A DNA stretch of 64,000 nt from Bursaphelenchus xylophilus (Eukaryota > Nematoda > Chromadorea > Rhabditida > Aphelenchoididae). Position numbers and translations under genes: made by a program. Of the stretch, positions 22,001 through 33,015 are shown piece by piece. The notes under the pieces were generated by a model that did no database searches, was not told where the DNA came from, and saw nothing but the letters and a program-made list of their open reading frames with translations. The stretch is taken from NCBI GenBank assembly GCA_904066235.2, contig CAJFCV020000006.1, positions 8,742,001 through 8,806,000 on the forward strand. Direction: 5' to 3'. Every line of letters starts with the position of its first letter. Position 1 is the stretch's first letter.

Positions 22001-22595
22001 TGATTTGCAGTACGCAATTGAGTTCATGGCTGACATTAGCGGGATTTGACGCGACTTGGGTCTTTTCAGTCGCCGTTAAAACAATTTCTGGGCAATTCCG
22101 GGGGCTGAGTTTGACATCGAACCGATTGAATGACATCAAAAATCCGGCAAAGTCAGATTCGGAAAAGTCGGACTTAAAGACGATCCGGAAGCCACCTCCT
22201 TCCTGGGAATAGAAGTTGGTTTGTGCGATTTCGGTGCCGGAGAGGCTAAAGAATGACAATTTGCTGCATCATTTTTTAAGAATTTCTTACACTGCATGCT
22301 TGATTGCCTTGGGTTGCCCATCAACTCGGACCAGTTGATAAATCGTCACATAGTCGTGGTATTCTTCAGTCGAGAAGTACTCAATAGTCAGCGCCACCGC
22401 CTGGTTCTCTGACGGCTGGATTTCGAAGGCGCACTCCCAGTTCGGCTGATATCGTTGCGGAAATCCGGGCGTCTTAAAGGACCCACTCTGCACGGCCTTA
22501 TCAAATGACTGCGAAAAGCATTTGGTATTTGGGAAGGCATGTCTTGAACACTGGCATAACAAGAGAAAGGAGAATATCAGAGAAAAGAGCAGCAT
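19066..22595 (-). CDS. Multi-CUB-domain type I membrane protein, copy A
   Basis: Exons from 22595 to 19066 join in frame. A signal peptide (MLLFSLIFSFLLLCQCS) precedes a canonical CUB domain (GSFKTPGFPQRYQPNWECAF, DYVTIYQLV, GFRIVFKSDF). Further CUB-like modules follow, marked by Cys pairs (NYSSNFVANF, CQCPSLANNRISF, CQYLDCFWGL, CVCPAAHLKATDDWQEL, SPDYPDPYCDSMNCTHV). Near the end a membrane helix (AFVGVLVVGIIGSLLVVV) leads to a cytoplasmic tail ending SDITGQNENRDPFANNNA. The last exon is 19156-19066. Two Tc1-like MITEs and a decayed repeat lie in its introns without breaking the frame. CUB domains bind extracellular ligands or other proteins; the ligand here is unknown. Copies B and C share the layout. 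Confidence 0.78.
19596..19735. repeat. Decayed relative of the 449-bp TTA element
   Basis: The block around GACGAAAAATGTTTTTGGCCATAACTT matches the interior of the element at 11022-11470 (GAGAAAAGTGCTTTTTGGCCATAACTT). It lies in an intron of CUB copy A and has no recognisable ends. Confidence 0.4.
20029..20284. mobile_element. Tc1-like MITE, copy 1 (256 bp)
   Basis: The left end CAGTGGGGGACTGATCCAAT and right end ATCAGGTCGTCCACTG are inverted relatives, with inverted similarity continuing inward through GTACCATTTTGCATCCGG and ATCAAAAATGTGGCAAAATG. TA flanks both sides (20027-20028 and 20285-20286). There is no coding capacity. The ends and TA duplication fit the Tc1/mariner superfamily. It lies in an intron of CUB copy A. 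Confidence 0.85.
21565..21821. mobile_element. Tc1-like MITE, copy 2 (257 bp)
   Basis: Same family as 20029-20284: starts CAGTGATGGACCCGATCCAG, ends GGATCAGGTCCCTCACTG, flanked by TA. Inner inverted arms carry ATCAAAAATGTGGCAAAATG and its complement. It lies in another intron of the same CUB gene. Confidence 0.85.
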
Positions 22596-22886
22596 TGAAA
22601 TTGGAAATAATGGAGTTTTGTGTTTATGGTCATATCAGAGAGGGTTTGTTTATTGGATGTTCAGAAACTAAATCTGTGGTTCGATTTCATGTCATCACAA
22701 AGCGTATTTTTAATCGATTATGTTTCGTATTTCAGGTTTGGCTATCTTTTGGGATAGCAGGGACCAAAAATTGATTATATGGTAGTCCCCTCTGAAAACG
22801 TCACTTTTATTGAGGATTAAAAGAGATTTCAATTTATGCAATTTGATCTGAAAGGAGCCGAAACTTGTCCCTCCTTTGGCCGTCGC

Positions 22887-25260
22887 TCAATCCGTCGTTG
22901 CTTGTGAAACCTCATCGTTATTTGAATTTTCACATGCCAGGCTGAAAATTCAATTCAAAAAATTAAATTCAAGCCCTCACCTTTGATTTTCTCGGAGCCT
23001 TTGCCTTATTTTGATAAATTGGAAGATTACAGCTATCAAAACTGACAGCACAAAAATTGTCGCGCAAAAAACAATCCAAATCCATTTTGAATCCGGCGAT
23101 GGAACGCTTCTGAACTTTATAATGTAGCCTTCTTGTCGCACAAAACGGACTATGTGCAATGAAAAAGTCACAGTGTTTGAAGTGCTTCTTGTGATCTTGC
23201 GATGGTAAGAAGTGTAGTCGAGCAACGCGCTAAAAAAGATTGGCAAATTTAAAGGCCAATCTCACGAATAAAGTGTTGATGACTTGTTAAACCCGTCGTA
23301 TACATAAATTGACGTTGTGTGTGATCTCCCGACGTTGCGTACGGTAAACTCAATTGCGGAGTCGCGCTCTGATTTCACAGTGAAAACACAATGAACATTC
23401 CAGTAATATCCCCATCCATATACAGGCATTAGCGTGGTCCATTCCTCGGTTGCGGTGAAATTTTCTCGGGGACAAGGGCCATCTGAAAGCCCGTTAAAAG
23501 ATCCTCGGCCTCTTGCCTCTGTCATATTCAAATTGAACATCGATCAAGGACTCTTGAAGATCAACATCTTCGCTTTTTTCCCGATGAAACCAAACGCGCC
23601 CATATTCGCTGGGATTAAACTTTTTCGTATTGCGAAAGCTCAGAGAAGTACTAAAACTTTGCTGTCTAATTTAACTACCGCAAAACCTACAGATAGGATG
23701 ACAAAGGCGGTAGCAAACTCAGCCTTTCAACTGCAGGTTTTGCAATCGAATTGTCATAGACGTTCAAATCGTTGTAATCCTGAAACTGCTGTCTCTAATG
23801 TGGATGCTCACATGTCTTGATCCGCTGCTGGGTTTCACTTCCAAGACGCAATCAATATACTCACAGTGACGGGGGACTCGAAAGTACAGCCTTTGATTTG
23901 TAATGTTAGGGCATAAGCAGACACGTTTAACATATATGGCCGTGACAGTAACATTATAGCCTCTCCCCGGCCTTTGGGCAAGTGAATGAAAACGCAAACT
24001 CGCCTTATTGGCCGGCACTAAGTAGGAGGATTTAATCTTATGAATGGAACTTGAATCGAACCTAAAATCATGTGTGAGTCCCAGAGAAGCCTTGTGTAAG
24101 CTTACACCATCACTTCTACTCCTTGAGAGAGCACTGAGAGATAAACATAGGACCTCGGAACATTGAAGTCATTAAACTGCAACTTTATCGCAGTAATCTC
24201 GCCATCTTTTGGAGCAAGTTTGGCGACAAAATTGGTTGTGCAATCGAAACCTGGGCAGTATTCAACAGGGTAGCCAACGGAAAGCTCGTTATAAGGGATG
24301 GTGCCTAACTGGATCACCTTATTCGGGCATTCACATCCTAAAAGAAATACAAGTTGCAGCTGGATGCGTACTAACCATTTTTCTTCACCCTTCGATAGAC
24401 AATGTCATACTGGTCGCCTTTATAAATCAGCAAAGTCAGCGAATTGGTCCTGCTGGTTACTGTGAACGGAATTGAGGTTGAACCATTCAGCCTAAACACA
24501 GAATCCCAATGGTTCGCATTTTCTCACCTGAAAAGCATTCCTTTGAAGCCAGCAGATTGATAATTCACGGTTTCATAAACCTCCAGAGCCATACCATTCC
24601 CCATTTTTTGGCCAGTAATCTCGACAGACCCGGTCGAATTGATTTGCATAACGCAGAGTGGAATGGTGAAATGTGAAAGTCTGACGTTGTGATATTTGGG
24701 CAATGAATAGTGGATCAGTTGCCGCTCTTTCTTCGCCTTATAATAACTTGTTGCACAATCCACCTCCGTCTGAGTGTAATGAGCAGTAATTGTTGATCTG
24801 GGACAATACGGAGTGTCCTCAGAATGGTCGATAATTCTGAAGCCCTCATTTGACGATGAGTGGAAGTGGTGGAATCCTTTTTGTTGAAGATGATTAAGGC
24901 TAAAAAGTTTTATTTTTATGTTAGTCGGAGTCATTAAAATTCAAAGTAACCTTAAAGAATGAAAGTAAAAGCTTGCTTTCCAATATAAACAGGATTAACA
25001 CCAAAATTGACCTGTGACAGAACAAACAATGTCAGGTTTTTGTAGCATTCGACATTATCCACTTCCAGGAGTACCGAGTAAGCTGTTCTTGGCTCAACTT
25101 CATAGACTGCACTTCCAGATCGGTTCTTGGACAAGTCCCATTCCTTGAACTCGTCGGGACGCAAGTTTTGCAAGGTCTTCACCAATATCTCGTCCGATGA
25201 AAGCCATTCTGTGCATGACATAAGATCAGCAACAGAAAACAACAGCAGAAGGAAAAGCAT
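22887..25260 (-). CDS. Multi-CUB-like type I membrane protein, copy B
   Basis: Signal peptide MLFLLLLFSVADLMS is followed by CUB-like modules with paired Cys (YCPRSTITAHYTQTEVDC, VEYCPGFDCTTNFVAKL, VCLCPNITNQRLYF, CEYIDCVLEV, GPCPRENFTATEEWTTL), then a membrane helix (WIWIVFCATIFVLSVLIAVIF) and a short tail ending VSQATTD. The model needs two GC-AG introns (24976-24900 and 23516-23483) and very short introns of 32 nt (23811-23780), 34 nt and 40 nt (23690-23651). With them every exon aligns in phase with copies A and C, so the gene looks intact. Without them it would contain several frameshifts. The first CUB module is strongly diverged compared with copy A. Role unknown; extracellular recognition is inferred. 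Confidence 0.7.
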
Positions 25261-25931
25261 TGTGTCATCAAATTGAAATTTTTCACCAAAGCTGCTGGCG
25301 ATTTGTTTATTGAGCTCGATTAGAAATGCAAGTTGTAAAAAAAATGAATTGAAAAAATCTAGAATTAGAACGTCCTTGGTTCAAGCAACTGGTTGTGTCT
25401 GCACAGTGCAGACCAAACACAAAGCAATCTCTCGCACAGTGCAGATTTTAATTTTAAAAAATAAATTCCAATACCAAAAGTCACCTAACGGCAAGTCCTC
25501 TTACAAAAAAACAGAGTTCAAGTCTGTTACAAAATAACTTTATTATGAGACCATACACGTACATGTAAATTTTAAACACGACTCATAAAGGGTTAAGAAA
25601 AATACCTGGGGACAAAATTGGAGGTAAAGGGTTAGATTAGTAGAAAAGACTGACTTCGCAATATAGTTAGAGACAAAAGGTAGGGGTTACAAGGGGGGAC
25701 TAGACAAAATCATGATTAAAAATATGAGAGATAGAAAATTTGGAGAGAGACACAACTAAATTACACAACAACAGTTAGTATAAAAGACAAAACACAAGGA
25801 TGGGTTATTACTGGGCAAAACAACTCGGAAAGGCAAACAAAGCAAACCTGTAGAGATAAAACATCAAATTCCAAGACAGGCTGACATACAGCAAACACAC
25901 CAATCACCATAAACTTGACCGCCTAGTACCA
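25261..25931. other. Spacer; 3' region of the PUF gene
   Basis: Lies between the ATG of CUB copy B and the stop of the PUF gene, both on the minus strand. It probably contains the PUF 3' UTR: an AATAAA-type signal on the minus strand is seen near 25541. No coding exon is recognised. Confidence 0.4.
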
Positions 25932-28605
25932 TTAACGGCTGTAGTCACTGATGACTCGGTAATGCGGGACATTGTAATGATCTGATCCTTGGAGCTTCCT
26001 CATGTAGTCTGGTTTGAAGTGGCCAATCCTCTCCAAAATCTTCTTTCCACTGGAATAATTCTCGAGGCGTGGGCGCAGCTTGATAACGGTCTCGGCGAAC
26101 TCGGTCATCCAGCTCGATTTGCCGGCCACCTTTCCCTGGCTCACCTTGATCACGTATTCCAGGAGTTTCTGGGCCACGTAGTTGCCGAATTGGTCCAGCA
26201 TCATGACCTCGAGGGCAGTTTGTCCTTTCGGATTCGTGTTGTAGTCCTCAAAGATCTCGGTGCAGAGACGCTGCATGTAGGTTGAACTGGCCGTCTCCAG
26301 CGCGGTCTCCACCACATGGCTGGCAAACTTGTCCTGGGAAAGTTGAAGAATGTTTCCACTAAAATTAGATTCCTTTAGACATCTCCAAATATTGGCAAAA
26401 CATCTCGAAATGCCGAAAAATAAAAACAAATTTTATTACTTCAAGATCCGTAAGAACAATATTCTTCCAGATTTCGACCAATTCTAAACTAAACTTTCCG
26501 AAATTCCCAAAAAATCTCATAAAACCCACTTACATTATAACCACATCGATGATATAATCGCGTTGCCTTTCCAGAGCATGATGTTTCATCAGGTTTTGGA
26601 TCACATAATTGGCATATTCATTTTTCGAATACTCTCGAGCCTTCTGCAAAAGCGGCATGACCAGGTCATTGATGGCGTCCGGAACCGTGTCCTCTGTGAT
26701 GGCATTCGCCAAAGTCTCCAAGCACTTCTGAACAACTCTACATCCGTATTTGGACTTGACAATCACATCCAAGATGGCGGGTTCGGCCAGCTGAAACATT
26801 AATATAAACTCAAGCATCAGTATTTTAAAATAAAAAAAACAGAAAATTGATGTGCACATCAAAAAGCGTCATCTTCAATATATTTCCAATCAAAATAATA
26901 AAAAAAAGCCTCAATTCCCAAGTAAAATATGTCTCAAAAAATAATTTCAATTCACTCCAATAATGCTCGATACCCCTAGATCTTCCTCAAACAAAAAAAA
27001 AGAAGACCTACCCTTTTGGTGAATCGATCAAAGACAGCGTAATCGTGAGTATCAAAGACCTTCTGGATCACGTGATTCCCGCACTGATCCGTCGCTATCT
27101 TGAATTCCTGTCCATGCATCGAGGTCAAAAACTTCTTGATCAATTGCGGTTCCATGTGTTGAATGGCTTCCTGGAGGACTCTGGATGAGCACTTCCCATT
27201 GGAGAGTTCCCTGGGCTGCTTCATGAATTCATCCATAATCTGTGCGTGTTTGCTTGGACACGATGTGATAAGGATCTGAAATCATGGGTTTATTCTCGTT
27301 AAACTGTACCAGCAACCCACCTGGATAATATAATTGGCATTCGAATCCATGGAGAGTTTGTTGATCAGCTGATTCGCGATCAAAAGGTCGGCTAAACCGT
27401 GGGTCAACGTGTCCGAATGCTCCAAGTGATCTTGCAAATACCTTAAATAGCTAAAGACATGACAACATAAGATATTACACCTATAAAAATTAAACTCTAA
27501 AGATTCCATTCAAAATTTATATTACACTAGGCAAGCTGCGGAAACACTATGAAAACACCTTCAGAACGCAACAAAACAAGCAAATGCTTACTTGAACGCC
27601 TTTTTGGAGACCAACAACGCTACCAGGTCATCCCTTTCCAAGCCTTCGAACTTCCTGAGAAGGGTCTCCGCATCGAGGACAAGCATTTCTTCAACGAACC
27701 GATCCACCATCTCCAGAGTGCGCGAATCGCGGAAGAGCGAAATCGAAGAGCCGTGGAAGGCATGGGAGCGATTGTAGGACTGGTAGGAGTTGGCAAACAT
27801 TTCGGAATCGTCTTCTATGGCCGAATCAAACAGCTGCTGCACAGAACTGGGAAGGGCGGTCTTGGGAGTCGACTGAAGAGGATTGGAATTGTCCGACCCC
27901 TTTTCCGGACTGCAATTGAACACGGACAGCTCGAGCTCGTCGCTGGTAAGTATACCGGACTCCTGACTGATCTGATGGGGGATGGTGAAGAGGGGGATTT
28001 CAGAGATATCCAACTTCTCACTGGAGGACTCGTCGATGACTTCGTACCCTACTTCCTTCAAAGCGTCGAGCGTCAAACACGCCAATCGAGCTAGAGAGTA
28101 TCGAGAATCCTGAAACCAAAAAATAAAGGAGATTTATATTATTCATGGCATAATCGAAACAAAATTGCGAAAAATCGTTGACACAAAAACGCCCGTCCAT
28201 CAACACCTTCGCAATATTGTATCAGCCCACATTCACGCCCCTTTTCACAGATTTCAACCATTTTCCGCCGAAAGTGCGCGTGGAAACTTCGGTCTTCTCA
28301 ATGTTATTCATTCACAAAGATAAAAAATTCCTCAGAAGTTCGAAAAATCTCCCACACAACTTGGCAAAATAACAGAAACCAAATCCCGCCACGCCGACAA
28401 AGCAAAAAAGTTTCGTCCAGCAGCGAAAACTCAAGCAATTTGGCTAAACGTATCAGAAGGATAGTATCAACTAGAAAAGGGCAAGGCGAACCGAAATCGC
28501 ATCTAAAACAAGAACAATATAAAAACCACTTACCAGATAATGGAAAGGATCGTTCTCCCAATCCAATGTGTAAATTTGTGTCTTGTCTTCAGCTCTACAG
28601 CTCAT
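25932..28605 (-). CDS. Pumilio/PUF-family RNA-binding protein
   Basis: Six exons (28605-28534, 28109-27592, 27450-27321, 27275-27012, 26790-26534, 26358-25932) join in frame to 555 aa. About 200 residues of acidic, Ser-rich amino terminus precede the Pumilio homology domain. RNA-contacting helices are clear: NANYIIQ (repeat 2), CSSRVLQ (3), CGNHVIQ (4), YGCRVVQ (5), YANYVIQ (6), FASHVVE (7) and FGNYVAQ (8); repeat 1 is degenerate. Repeat 7 has the Ser/Glu pair that reads G, and repeats 6 and 8 have Asn/Gln pairs that read U, so the UGU core is recognised. PUF proteins bind 3' UTRs and repress or destabilise mRNAs, in nematodes chiefly in the germline. I did not assign an orthologue. Confidence 0.93.
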
Positions 28606-28678
28606 CACAACCAAACGAAGCCGTTATGTTCTTCGTGGTGTGGAGGCAGAGCCCTAGGAACTGAATTGTTAGTATCTC

Positions 28679-28694
28679 CCTGAAAACAAACAAA
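28679..28694 (-). promoter_or_regulatory. Splice acceptor upstream of the PUF start (5' UTR intron or trans-splice site)
   Basis: On the minus strand a strong TTTGTTTGTTTTCAG acceptor ends at 28680, 75 nt before the PUF ATG. No ORF-joining donor is needed upstream, so it is either the end of a 5' UTR intron or a spliced-leader addition site. Confidence 0.5.
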
Positions 28695-28699
28695 AATAA

Positions 28700-30000
28700 T
28701 TGAAATAAAGTGGAAAAAACGGTGAAAACACGGGTTAGCCGTTGAGAACAACATGAGCAAAGTGAAAATGTGAAGAGTTCAGGTAAAATACGCAAAATGA
28801 AAGTTTCCCAGGATTTCAAAAATTTCCATGAAAAGCGAGTAAAACTCGTCGAAAAAACGTCAAGAAAGGCGAAAATCCACAAATTTGCTATAGGGTAACA
28901 AGAATGACCAAATCACCCACTGGCTTGAAAACAGGCCCCGCCCACCGGGTGAGAAACGAAATGTCACAAAAATATTGGATTTGGATGAAGTGCCACAGAA
29001 GATGACTTTCACCAATGGAAACGATAAGACGGACTTCGTAAAGTAATATTAAGTTACAGGAATCACAATATTACCTGTTTATCCCATTACTACTCCGCGA
29101 GAAAATTTTACAGAGCACGGTAATGCGGAGGCAACCTTACAAAAAAAAGATGTTTGGACATGTTTCACTGTTTTCTTTGACGTTTCCAGAAGTCCCATGT
29201 TCGGAGGGCCATGCCGGGGTAGGTTGAAGAGGCCGGTCAAGTAGAGGAATGTTGGATGTAGCCAAATCACCGTGAATACTTCTTCCAATCTTGCGATCAT
29301 GAAAAAGCGGGTAAGCGGAGCGTTGCATCGTTAAAAAAAGTTCAGCGCTTCATGGCATACGATATACCGTATAAGAAAGTACTGCTTAAAATGTCGGAAA
29401 CTTAAGCGTCGCGCCGCATCTCATAGATGAGAGAAGATCCTGTAGAAGAAAAAGTTGGACGTCGGTCCCTCGACATCTGAATCCGATCGCCTATAGATGT
29501 ATTTTTTAATTGGAGGACACAATCTGATGACTATGCGCCACAAAGGCTTTTTAAAGCTTGGCGACTCGCCAAGTAATCGTTGCGCCAAGAACGGGACCGA
29601 TTTCACCAAAAAATGCCGTGACGGATCACCGAAGATTTGAATTCACGTTTGGAGCTCTGACGCAACGAGCAGCCTCTTTGAAGCTGGCTGAACATGATAT
29701 TGATAATGCTATGTTATTGATATTGATCGTTACTTTTGTTAAATTTTGGTTGTAAAATAAAATAAATATAATGAAAACCTTCTGACGTCCAAAAGCAACA
29801 TGTTCAGGTTTCAAACGCAACGAATTAACGCACAGCGGAACACTTGACTCAAACGTTGATAGATGTGTCAAGTGTTCCTCTGTGACCAGATTTTCGGTCG
29901 TTTCGTCAGGTTTCGAGGACATTTTCATCTCTGTGGCTGGAACTGTTTCGTTGTTGGATCTGCAACTTCAGCTGTATTTGTTTTTTTTAAGCTATGCTCC
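28700..30000. other. Divergent intergenic region between PUF and LOTUS genes
   Basis: About 1.3 kb between two head-to-head genes. It should hold both promoters. Short open stretches near 29079-29328 and 29421-29755 do not match a family I recognise. No inverted repeat or RNA gene is seen. Confidence 0.4.
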
Positions 30001-32104
30001 ATGGATCCCTCCTGGATCCCAATAGAAATAACGGAAGAGCAGAAAAGAGTCTTAGAAGCCTTCAAAAAGCAGGTGAAAACGACCGTTGCCCCTAATTGTT
30101 ATGAAGGCTGTTCACTTGTTGAGCTGGAGCAACTGTTTGCGTAAGTTATTTTGATATTTTTTCAGTTGTTTTTAGTCCAAAAAGTCAAATTTTATTCATT
30201 AAAAATAATATACTTTATAAATGAGCTTTTGAGCACAATCTTTGATTTTTCCGGAAGAGCCCCCTGAAAATTGAAATTGCATTTTATAATAAAATTTTTT
30301 AAGGGAAGATTGGGGATGTTCCTTGCGGGATGTTTGTCGAAAATGCGGCATGGAGACTATAGCGCAACTTCTCGCAATGGCCCATGAAGTAATATGCGTG
30401 GTGGTTTTACAGACTGGCGACGTCCGAATCTACCCGACAACAATCAGCGCAGATGAGGCGAAAATTATGGAAATGATCATCATCTCCAACGAGTCCGGTT
30501 TATTTTGTCCTTTTTGAGTCGTTTTGTCTTTAGGAATGCCATTGAGAAGAGAGCCCGGAGGGAGCGGTACGATCGCATCGACCGCAGAAAATCTTTGGGA
30601 CGGAGCAACGGAGATTTACCCCTTACCCGATCCAAAAGTTTGGCACCAAGATCAATGGGTCTCAGCGCACCGAACGCCATTCCTGTTGGTGAAGCTTTTT
30701 CGAGTCAAAGATCAAATGAAGTTTCCTCTGTTACATCTTCACAAAATGGAATTGAGAAATCTGTTCTAAGAGTCATGAATATGATCTCAGAAAAGGCCGA
30801 ACCAAGCAATGATAGGAATGGTAGGAAAATAACGATTTTTTTATCTGACGATTATAGAAACTTCTCATCCAACACCGAAGAAGGTCGACGTTATGGGCAG
30901 GCTGGACTCTCCGGCTAAAAATGGTGTTATTCATGGAGACCAGATTGTTCAGGAAGAAAGTAATGTTGGAAATGAAAAGCCCGAGATCGCCGTTGAGCCT
31001 TTGCCAACCAAAAAGATCGACGAAACTCAAGTGAGGTCTGAAGAGAGTACATCAGATGCCGGAGCCGCCAATTCTGAAGGCCTTGATGCTAGTCATTCAG
31101 AATCGCCTCCAGTAGCCGAAAAAGCCGTCGAGGAGGCATCCGTTAACAGCAATAAGTCTTGGAATGTCAGCGATTTATGGAGTAGACTAGACACACTTAC
31201 CGTTCAAAGGTAGGGCTTTTATTTTGGAAGCTTCAAAGTCGCCGAAAATGGTCTAGAAGATTTTATTTTTTTAGGCGGAAGTCCGATGGGGATGCCCCTG
31301 AGACAATAATTCCGAAAGCCGACTTGAATGAACGTCATCTGCGCATTCTACGACGATATGTAAGTGGATTTACTATCATTTGTTTACATTTTTGTCTTTT
31401 TCAGAGGTACCTCAAACAATTTATTCATATCCTCAAGTCACATAAAAGTCTTGCTATAGACGTCTTCAAAAACGACCTTCAAAAATACTACGGAATTCAG
31501 CTGAATCAAGCATTCGTAGGTTTCATGTTTTTTAGTTATGTTTGGTTTTTAGTTTTCTGAAAATTTTGGCATCGACACACCGAATGTTCTGTACTCTCTG
31601 GAATGCATTCGCCCGAAATTAATGATATGCAATTGGAATCATGAGGTCGCCCAGATTTCGCTGGTTCCACATGGTATGTTTTTGAGTTCATTTTTTAATT
31701 TTTAGTTTAGCACAAGGTGAAATAAAACCTAATTTCAGCCGAAAGATTGCTGGAAATGGACTCCGAGTTGTTGGCCGATGACTTTAATCCAATTCTGGAG
31801 AGATTCCGGCGGACAGTGGATTATGATATATGCGAGAAGAGTATGGCCAACTCAACTCTGCCTTCTTGTTTCTTCGATTCTAATTTCGATGTATCCAGAA
31901 GTTCCAGAAGCCAGCCTGATGCATCGCAGGGCCGTAAATCCCCGCCGTTGCCCTCAAGCCTTGTGGGTTAGTATAATATGTGGAGATCCTAAAAATATCG
32001 ACGTTTTTTTGTTGTGTAATATAACCGTGAATATCAATGTATCTTGCCTATATATAGTGTTTTACTATTTTTTCGCAGGGATTGGAACAAAAACCTTTTC
32101 ATAA
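30001..32104 (+). CDS. LOTUS/OST-HTH domain protein, probable germ-granule factor
   Basis: Exons from the ATG at 30001 to a stop at 32104 join in frame. The amino terminus has CSLVELEQLFAEDWGCSLRD followed by LLAMAHEVICVVV, a good match to the LOTUS helix-turn-helix. A disordered Arg/Ser/Glu-rich middle follows (RARRERYDRIDRRKSLG, KKIDETQVRSEESTSDAG). The third part has LKQFIHILKSHKSLAIDVF and then YYGIQLNQAF with ECIRPKLMICNW, a second LOTUS-like module. LOTUS domains bind DEAD-box Vasa-type helicases or RNA; nematode members (MIP-1/2, LOTR-1 type) organise P granules. No Tudor domain is seen. The intron ending at 30533 has a weak donor (GTCCGG), and the last exon is short (about 8 codons), so the carboxyl end is less certain. 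Confidence 0.62.
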
Positions 32105-32677
32105 CGAATCGCGTTTTAGAATGGGTTTAGTTGATACTTGCCTCAAAAGTACCCTTCCATTTTATCCTACCCTTTTTTTGCATCCAATCTTCTTTTAAAG
32201 TTTGTTTTTTTTTTATTTTTCTTCACATTTTCCGTCAAAGTTTGCATAAACTTTTGATTTGCATTGGTAGCCGACTTTTCTTTTCACTACTTGGCTTCGC
32301 AATCCAATGGTTCGTCGGCGGCATATGCCAGGCAAAACTTTCGCTTTCCGGTGGGTGGAAAGCTCCCTTGGCCATCATGTCATTGACACTGTTGTCGCGC
32401 TTATCGTATTTGGATTAAATTGAATGGTTTCAGCGGAGATGACAGAAAAAATACCACGGTAAAAAAATAAGAAAGCATTTTCGGATAATTGCAGATCTAA
32501 TGACTAATAATTATTTTTGATTTGACATTTCGGAACTGTTTATACGAGATGAGACGTTCAAGCTGATCACAGAGCATTTTTATAAAAAGCGGAAACATAT
32601 TGGGAATGTAGAAAACATTAATTGTAACAAACATTGGAGAGAGGGCTTCGTCGCTATGTGACCCTTTCTTTTTTCCA
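32105..32677. other. 3' flank of the LOTUS gene
   Basis: AT- and T-rich spacer holding the presumed 3' UTR. An open stretch at 32131-32418 is hydrophobic and T-run-driven and is not credited as a gene. Confidence 0.35.
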
Positions 32678-32679
32678 TA

Positions 32680-32953
32680 TAACCAAGGTGATTTATATCT
32701 GGCGGCAAGGTCGGTATGCCGATGAATTTTTACGCCTACTTAGCAAAAATAAATTTTTCTGGAGCTGAGACCTGCTATTTTCAACCGACAGAATTTCAAG
32801 CAAAATCTTGAATTGACCTTTCTATGTCTTCCCAAAGTCTTGAAGAATTATTTTCGGGCCGAAACCGCTGAAACTTAGAATTTTTTTTGCCAAGTAGGCG
32901 TAAAAAATCATCGGCATACCGACCTTGCCGCCAGATATAAATCACCTTGGTTA
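32680..32953. mobile_element. 274-bp MITE with ~70-bp inverted arms, TA duplication
   Basis: The left arm TAACCAAGGTGATTTATATC continues through GGCGGCAAGGTCGGTATGCC and is repeated inverted at the right end. The arms are about 70 bp with few mismatches; TA flanks each side. No coding capacity. The long arms suggest a foldback-type derivative of a Tc1/mariner-like element. It lies just 3' of CUB copy C. Confidence 0.8.
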
Positions 32954-33015
32954 TATGAAGACTGTAAAAGTTGCCAACAGACCGACCAATAACCATAGAG
33001 AACGGTTTTCTTATA

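Noticed and set aside
23761..23812. Apparent frameshift in CUB copy B
   Set aside because: Resolved by a 32-nt GT-AG intron with strong sites that restores the alignment with copies A and C.
29079..29755. Possible transposase remnant between the PUF and LOTUS genes
   Set aside because: Short frames with no catalytic motif and no inverted repeats or duplication found.
32131..32418. Hydrophobic open frame after the LOTUS gene
   Set aside because: Arises from T-runs in the 3' flank; no start context or conserved pattern.
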